From Anaeromyxobacter sp. (GTDB lineage: Bacteria > Myxococcota > Myxococcia > Myxococcales > Anaeromyxobacteraceae), in contig JAHWYA010000031.1 of NCBI GenBank assembly GCA_020028115.1, positions 1 to 9,900 of the forward strand: a stretch of DNA of 9,900 nt, read 5' to 3'. Both the position numbers and the translations under genes were made by a program. Under the pieces are notes generated by a model. It was not told the origin of the DNA, ran no database searches, and saw only the letters and a list, made by a program, of their open reading frames with translations. Shown in pieces: positions 5,106 to 9,900 of this stretch. Position 1 is the stretch's first letter. Every line of letters starts with the position of its first letter.

Positions 5106-8100
5106 TCACTGCGCGCGCTGGAACACGGCGGGAGGATTGAACACCCGATCCACCCAGAACACGCGGCCGCTCGGCTCGACGGCCAGCGAGAACTTGGTCG
5201 AGTAGTGCGCGGTGACCGGGACCGGCGCGCCGCTCATGCCGCGCGCCATCCAGACCTGGACGCCTGCCGGGGCGCCGTCGTCGAACCAGACGGCCCACTC
5301 GCCCGCGAGGTCCGCGGTGTATCCGAACGGGCCGAGCTTCCGCCCGGTGTCGTCGGGCGTGTTGAAGAGGCCGTCCGCGCCGGCGTCGAAGAGGAAGGTG
5401 CCGGTGCCGAACTCGGCGACGAGCAGGCGGTTCCCGGAGATCTCGAGCACGCGCGGGTCGTAGACCACCTCCCCGGCGCGCGGGGAGCCGGCCGGGTGCC
5501 GGAGCTTCGGCGCGGCGGCGAAGCTGGCCGGCACCGGGTCGTCGCCCGTGCCGAACCGGCCGTCCGGCCCGGCGTCGTGGACGCACACCGGGAACGTCAG
5601 CACGCCGGTGGTGTTGCAGGCGAAGAGCACCTGACGCGCCGAGACGGCGACCTCTCCCGCGGGATACAACCCCGCGGGGAGCAGGTCGACCGTGCTGCCG
5701 GTGCTGGGGAAGGTCGCGAGCGTGCCGCCGTTCGGCTCGAGCACGCGGACGTGCCCGACCCAGGCGGCCGCCCCGGTGTCGTACTCGTACTCGTGCAGCG
5801 CGACCTTCCCACCGCCCACCGCGAGCGCGCTCACCTGCGCGTAGCCCCATGCGTCGGCGGGAGCCTGGTAGAGGTCGACGGGCGCGCCCGCACCCGTCCC
5901 GAACCAGGTGCCGTCGGGGGCCGGCCGGCGGTACCGGAGGGCGCCACCGGACTCGAGCGCCACGAGGTCGGTCCCGCTCACGGAGAACCGCGAGCACGAG
6001 GGTCCGGTGTGCTCGGCGCCGGTCGGTGCGCGGCTGTCGAGCGTCCCGCGCTGGAGGAGCAGGTGGCCCCGCCCATCCGCCCGGAGCTCGGTTGCGGACG
6101 TCCCGGTCTCCCAGCGCAGGACCGAGAGATCGAAGCCCACGATGTCGCCCTGGTCCGAGCTCACGAAGTACCCGTCGGAGAGGCTCGGGTAGAAGCGGAG
6201 CCCGCTCGTCGGGAGTCGCAGCGCCGTGAGATCGTCGGCGTTGCCGAAGACGTCGTCGGGCCCGGACGACCAGTCGAACACCCAGTACAGCCCGGACGAC
6301 TGCGCGACCACCGCGACGTGGCCGCCGTCCACGGCGACTTCCTGGAAGCTCACGCCGCCGGGCGGCGTGATGGCCGCGGCCACGTCGTCCGCACCGCCGA
6401 AGATGCCGTCCCGGCCGGCGTCGCGAAGGTGCAGGCTCCCGTCATTCTCGAGCCAGGCGACGCGCCGCCCATCCACGGAGAGGCCTGCGGTGAGCGTGGC
6501 GGAGGGAAGGTCGAAGTGCGTCCCGGCCGCCCAGGAGCCAGCGCTCGAAGGCTGCCGGAGCCGCCAGACCCAGGTGTAGCAGGACGCGCCGCAGCCCGCG
6601 AACTTGTATAGGACGGCGCGATCGCCCATCACGACGTCGGCGAGGTAGTTGTGATTGAAGGCGGTCGTGACGTCGTCCCCGTCGCCCAGCAGGCCGTTCC
6701 CCCCGGGCTCGGCGATGTAGAGGGTCGCGACGGAGCCGGCGTAGACGTCCCGGGACGTCCAGGCAGCCCGCTCGGCGAAGCCGGACACGGCGTTCACGGC
6801 CCAGCCGAACGGCGGGGTGTAGAACATCGCGGTCGTCTCGTCGCCCGTGCAGAAGCGGCCGTCCACGCCGGCCCGGGTGAGCCGAGCGCCGCTCCAGCTG
6901 TGGGCCGAGAGCACGAGGGTGTCGCTCGCGGGGTGGACGGCCGCCGCGTAGTCGCCGCCCGGGACGAGGCAGCGGGCGTCGAGGGCGTCGAACCGGCGCT
7001 CGGGGCCGAGGTCCAGGATCCACGCCCGGTTCGAGCCGCCCGGGGGGGTGTCGGGCCAGGTGACGAGGCGCCCCCGGACGGACGGCCGGTACTCGCTCGC
7101 CGCGGTGCCCGCGAGGACGTCGCCGATCGCGTCCACCTCCACCTGCTGGCCCACGCCCGCGCCCACGTTCCCGGCCAGGTCCACGGCCCGCACCGCCACC
7201 GAGTTCCGGGTGCCCTGCTGCAGCTTCACGCGGATCCCCACGAAGCGCGCGCCGTCGCAGAGCAGGCGGTCGTCGTCGCAGCCACAGCCACACGGCGACC
7301 AGGTGCCGCCCGGCCGGCACTCCTCCGAACGGCAGAGCGCGGAGAAGCCGCTCCCGGTGTCCACCTCGAGGTGGGACACGCCCTCCCACGGCCCGCCCGC
7401 CCCGGGCGCGTCCGTCGCCGCGCCGGAGACGAAGAAGTCCACCCACGGCGCGCGGACGGTGACGAGGGTGGGGTCGAAGACCGGCGAGAGCGCCGGCGGC
7501 GTCGGGGCGAGCAGGTCGCTCGTCACCCCGGCCGCACCCGCGGACGCGACGCCGCTCCGGTTGCCCGCGCGATCGAACGCCCGGGCCCAGACGCAGGTGC
7601 GCTGGTTCGCGACGAGCGAGATCACGACCGCGCTCCCGCTCGTGCTCCAGCCGGCGCACGCCCCCACGGGCGGCGTCGCGGCGCACGGGACGCCGGCGGC
7701 CTGCACGCCGAGGCACGTCTCGTACCCGGCGAAGTTCCGATCGGCCTCGCTGCCCTGGATGGTCGCCGACGCGGTGGTCGCGTCCACCCATTCACGCGGG
7801 GTGACGACCGTGGGCGTCGCCGGCGCCAGCGTGTCCGTGGTGATCTGGACGGCGGTCGCCGGGCCCGCGTTGCCGGCCCCGTCCACCGCGCGCGCCCACA
7901 GCGTCTGCACCGCGTTCGGGGCGAGGCCCGCGAAGGAGAGCGTGGTGCTCGACGCGGGCGCGACCGGGGAGGACCCCCACGCCGGCGTGACGCCGATCGC
8001 GAGCTCGTAGCCGCTCAGGTTCGAGGGCGCGGTCCCGTCGCCGGCCGGGGTCGCGATCGGGACGGCGACGCTGTCCGAGCTGGTGAAGCCGGGCTGGGCG

Positions 8101-9900
8101 CCGGCCGGGACGACGGGCGCGCCGAGCGCCAGGGCCGTCGGCGCGAGCGCGTCGAGGCAGAGCACCTCGCCTGCGGGCTGAGCGGGGCCGCTCCCCACCG
8201 CGACGTCCGCGTAAGACTCGCAGTTCCGGCCGGTGGCGGTCGCGACCACCTGGTACGTGCCCGGCGGCAGCGCCGGGGACGTCCAGGTCCCCGCGAAATC
8301 GGTCACGGCCCCCGCCGACCAGGCGGTCCCGTCGAACGCCGTCCCGGTGAGGCCGACGGAGATGGCGCCGCTCGGGAGCGCATCACCTCCCCCGAGCAGG
8401 TTGGTCGCGCGGGCCGTGCCGGAGAGCGCACCCGCCGCGATCGGCAGGCCGAGCGCAGCCGCCGTCGCGTTCCCGCCGCCGACGGCGACGACGGTCGTCC
8501 CCTGCGGCGTGAACCAGGGCTTCGTGGCGGTGAGCGTGTAGGCGCTCCCGGTGAGGCTGACCGGGACGCCCTCGAAGCGGTAGGTGCCGGCCGCATCGGT
8601 GACGGCGGCGGGGACAGGGACGTCGGCGCCGGCGAGGGTCACCACGATGCCGGAGTGGTCGGCGCCGATCGGGAACCCGGCCACCGCGCCGGCGGTGAGG
8701 GTGGCGGTACCCGTGATCGCGCCCTGCGCCACGCGCAGCAGGACCGGAGGAGCCGTCGCCGTCCCGCCGGTCACGGGGATGCCGGCGAGCTCCGCCACGT
8801 CGTAGCCGCTCTTCGAGAACGACAGGCGGTAGGTGCCGTTCGGCAGGCCGGAGATCGCGTACGCGCCGGCGCCGTCCGTGCCGGACGTTCGGGTGACCGT
8901 GGCGCCGTTCCGGTCCGCGCCGGAGAGGGAGACCGTGACGCTGCCGGGGGTGCCGCGCTCGACGGCGACGCCGCCGGAGACGGAGCCGGAGGTGGCGAGG
9001 GGGAGCGTGCGAGGCGAGCCGGGCACCGTCGTGCTCGCGCCGGACGAGACGACGACGCCCGTGACGGTGACGGCGCCGAAGTCGGGGTCGTGCCGCGCGG
9101 TGACGGCGTAGGTGCCGACGGGGAGACCGGCCAGGGTGAAGGCGCCGCCGACGTCGGTGACGGTGCTCGCGGAGGCGGGGCCGCTCGCCGTGACGACGAC
9201 GCCCGCGCTCGAGGCCGCGCCCTGGAGCGTGAAGACCCCCGTCAGGATCCCGGTGTGGCGCACGAGGGTGACGGCGGGTAGCGCCGTCGTGGTGTGGGGC
9301 GCGACGGAGACGGAGGTGCCGACGACGGCGTGGTCGGTGAGCTCGAACGTGACGTTGTAGTCGCCGGCGGGCACCAGCCCCTCGAGCCCGTAGCTGCCGT
9401 CGGGCGCGCTCGTGGTCGTCGCCTGGAAGCTCGTGCCGACGAGGGTCAGCCCCTTGATGCGGACGGTGACGCCGCCGGAGTCGGTGCCGCCCTGGACGAG
9501 CACCGCGCCGCTCACGCCGCCCGGGTCCCAGGTCATGGTCACGGGTCCGACCTCCGCGACGCCGCTCGGGGCGACGGTCACGGCGCCGACGGTGGCGTCC
9601 GCGAAGCCGAGCTTGCGGACGTTCAAGGTCCAGGTCCCGGTGGGCACGCCGGAGAGGAGGAAGCCTCCGGAGGAGTCGGTGGCGACGGCGCCGGGGAGCC
9701 CGCCGAGGCTCACCGCGGCGCCGGCGAGCGGGGCGGCGCCGCCGTCGACGCCCGCGAGCGCCTGGGCTGAGACGCTGCCGGTGACCGCGCCGCGGGCGAG
9801 CGCGAGGGTCATCGCCGGGACCGCCAGCGCGTGCCCCCCGTCGTCGAGCGTCACGACGATGCCCGTGAGCGTGCCGGTGACATAGCCCGGCGCGACGGCC
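5106..9900 (-). CDS. Giant secreted repeat protein: carboxypeptidase-regulatory-like repeats, Fn3/Ig-like repeats and TolB-like propeller (N-terminus outside the window)
   Basis: The frame enters open from the right edge and stops at 5106-5108, giving about 1598 visible codons. The first GTG in the window (9854) is internal, because the codons upstream of it (AVAPGYVTGTLTG) belong to the preceding repeat. Three regions follow. First, at least six carboxypeptidase-regulatory-like beta-sandwich repeats of 85-95 residues (8160-9899), each with 'G-x-(Y/F/W)-x-(L/F)-x-G-(L/V)-P-x-G-(T)-Y-x-(V/L)'. Second, three Fn3/Ig-like repeats (about 7126-8153) with 'D-x-(L)-A-P-x-x-P' starts and 'A-R-A-(V/F)-D-x-A-G-N' ends, plus a six-cysteine insertion. 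Third, a C-terminal TolB-like beta-propeller of about 670 residues (5106-7125) with six acidic loops. No C-terminal membrane anchor or sorting signal is seen. Secretion is inferred from the domain types, the cysteines and the family style. Adhesion or matrix scaffolding is the likely role, but unproven. Regulation is not visible. Confidence 0.85.
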   Translation of the reverse strand, partial: AVAPGYVTGTLTGIVVTLDDGGHALAVPAMTLALARGAVTGSVSAQALAGVDGGAAPLAGAAVSLGGLPGAVATDSSGGFLLSGVPTGTWTLNVRKLGFADATVGAVTVAPSGVAEVGPVTMTWDPGGVSGAVLVQGGTDSGGVTVRIKGLTLVGTSFQATTTSAPDGSYGLEGLVPAGDYNVTFELTDHAVVGTSVSVAPHTTTALPAVTLVRHTGILTGVFTLQGAASSAGVVVTASGPASASTVTDVGGAFTLAGLPVGTYAVTARHDPDFGAVTVTGVVVSSGASTTVPGSPRTLPLATSGSVSGGVAVERGTPGSVTVSLSGADRNGATVTRTSGTDGAGAYAISGLPNGTYRLSFSKSGYDVAELAGIPVTGGTATAPPVLLRVAQGAITGTATLTAGAVAGFPIGADHSGIVVTLAGADVPVPAAVTDAAGTYRFEGVPVSLTGSAYTLTATKPWFTPQGTTVVAVGGGNATAAALGLPIAAGALSGTARATNLLGGGDALPSGAISVGLTGTAFDGTAWSAGAVTDFAGTWTSPALPPGTYQVVATATGRNCESYADVAVGSGPAQPAGEVLCLDALAPTALALGAPVVPAGAQPGFTSSDSVAVPIATPAGDGTAPSNLSGYELAIGVTPAWGSSPVAPASSTTLSFAGLAPNAVQTLWARAVDGAGNAGPATAVQITTDTLAPATPTVVTPREWVDATTASATIQGSEADRNFAGYETCLGVQAAGVPCAATPPVGACAGWSTSGSAVVISLVANQRTCVWARAFDRAGNRSGVASAGAAGVTSDLLAPTPPALSPVFDPTLVTVRAPWVDFFVSGAATDAPGAGGPWEGVSHLEVDTGSGFSALCRSEECRPGGTWSPCGCGCDDDRLLCDGARFVGIRVKLQQGTRNSVAVRAVDLAGNVGAGVGQQVEVDAIGDVLAGTAASEYRPSVRGRLVTWPDTPPGGSNRAWILDLGPERRFDALDARCLVPGGDYAAAVHPASDTLVLSAHSWSGARLTRAGVDGRFCTGDETTAMFYTPPFGWAVNAVSGFAERAAWTSRDVYAGSVATLYIAEPGGNGLLGDGDDVTTAFNHNYLADVVMGDRAVLYKFAGCGASCYTWVWRLRQPSSAGSWAAGTHFDLPSATLTAGLSVDGRRVAWLENDGSLHLRDAGRDGIFGGADDVAAAITPPGGVSFQEVAVDGGHVAVVAQSSGLYWVFDWSSGPDDVFGNADDLTALRLPTSGLRFYPSLSDGYFVSSDQGDIVGFDLSVLRWETGTSATELRADGRGHLLLQRGTLDSRAPTGAEHTGPSCSRFSVSGTDLVALESGGALRYRRPAPDGTWFGTGAGAPVDLYQAPADAWGYAQVSALAVGGGKVALHEYEYDTGAAAWVGHVRVLEPNGGTLATFPSTGSTVDLLPAGLYPAGEVAVSARQVLFACNTTGVLTFPVCVHDAGPDGRFGTGDDPVPASFAAAPKLRHPAGSPRAGEVVYDPRVLEISGNRLLVAEFGTGTFLFDAGADGLFNTPDDTGRKLGPFGYTADLAGEWAVWFDDGAPAGVQVWMARGMSGAPVPVTAHYSTKFSLAVEPSGRVFWVDRVFNPPAVFQRAQ
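5349..6872 (-). repeat. Six acidic D-x-G-x-D-G-x-F-G-x-x-D-D loops in the propeller
   Basis: Copies lie at 6837-6872 (AGVDGRFCTGDE), 6672-6707 (PGGNGLLGDGDD), 6384-6422 (DAGRDGIFGGADD), 6231-6266 (SGPDDVFGNADD), 5538-5576 (DAGPDGRFGTGDD) and 5349-5387 (DAGADGLFNTPDD). Most follow a hydrophobic strand and are spaced about 51-96 residues apart, roughly one per blade, with a large gap between 5577 and 6230 where copies are absent or decayed. The density of Asp and Gly resembles calcium-binding loops such as those of thrombospondin type 3 or dockerin. Calcium binding is an inference. Confidence 0.65.
7257..7334 (-). other. Six-cysteine insertion in the third Fn3/Ig-like repeat
   Basis: Six Cys fall within 26 residues, in the order C-x4-C-x8-C-G-C-G-C-x6-C, with an acidic DDD after the CGCGC core. 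Cysteine is otherwise sparse in this protein. In a secreted protein this suggests a disulfide-knotted loop. A metal-binding knuckle is an alternative. Confidence 0.6.
8160..9899 (-). repeat. Tandem carboxypeptidase-regulatory-like protein repeats (at least six, plus one partial)
   Basis: Within the giant gene, repeats start with 'G-x-(V/I/L)-x-G-x-(V/A)' (for example GAVTGSV, GGVSGAV, GILTGVF, GSVSGGV, GAITGTA, GALSGTA). They carry a central turn such as GVPTGTWTL, LVPAGDYNV, GLPVGTYAV, GLPNGTYRL or LPPGTYQV. Counting from the GTG at 9854 as residue 1, units fall at about 22-105, 113-198, 202-288, 289-375, 378-470 and 475-565. The end of an earlier unit enters at the window edge. They are diverged at both protein and DNA level, so the expansion is old. 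Confidence 0.8.

Noticed and set aside
4740..6611. 623-codon plus-strand open frame crossing the LysR 3' end and the giant gene
   Set aside because: It spans two real genes on opposite strands, which no genuine gene would do. Its composition is that of a shadow frame.
6651..9281. 876-codon plus-strand open frame opposite the giant gene
   Set aside because: It has Arg/Gly/Ala/Asp-rich composition with no motif, and lies fully antisense to a frame with clear repeat domains.
5106..9854. GTG at 9854 as the start of the giant gene
   Set aside because: The codons upstream of it are open to the window edge and continue the repeat pattern (GYVTGTLTG). There is no ribosome site or signal peptide.

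Overview
The window is very GC-rich, with strong G/C bias at third codon positions. It encodes a DcaP-type outer-membrane porin, a lipoprotein and a very large secreted repeat protein. This fits a Gram-negative bacterium, most likely a myxobacterium of the Anaeromyxobacter type. That placement is an inference from composition and protein style; there is no rRNA or marker gene to confirm it. I see no mobile element, CRISPR array, tRNA or phage gene.

Layout: (1) At the left edge is the C-terminal part of a LysR-type regulator (+, ends at 385). (2) Facing it on the minus strand is a small lipoprotein gene (start 816). Its reading frame never closes before the window edge, so it runs antisense through the LysR tail. 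(3) The porin (minus, 890-2143) lies upstream of the lipoprotein. A GC-rich hairpin separates the two, and a perfect 20-bp palindrome sits in the porin leader. (4) A conserved protein of unknown function (+, 2433-2963) converges on (5) a mammalian-type PLP L-serine/L-threonine dehydratase (minus, 2989-3900). (6) The dehydratase is divergent from a complete LysR regulator (+, 4126-5043). The 225-bp gap between them carries an inverted repeat flanked by direct repeats and a good -10 box almost touching the dehydratase ATG. (7) The rest of the window (5106 to the right edge, minus) is one open frame of about 1600 codons: tandem carboxypeptidase-regulatory-like repeats, then Fn3/Ig-like repeats, then a TolB-like propeller carrying repeated acidic loops. 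Its N-terminus lies beyond the window.

Functionally, the clearest unit is the LysR/serine dehydratase divergon, which suggests ligand-controlled conversion of serine to pyruvate and ammonia. The porin and lipoprotein may form a second, envelope unit under an unknown repressor binding the palindrome. The giant protein looks like a secreted or surface-exposed adhesion or scaffold protein. Nothing here is clearly a new defence or biosynthetic system. The most unusual items are the antisense lipoprotein overlap, the porin palindrome, the possibly leaderless dehydratase mRNA and the acidic-loop propeller.
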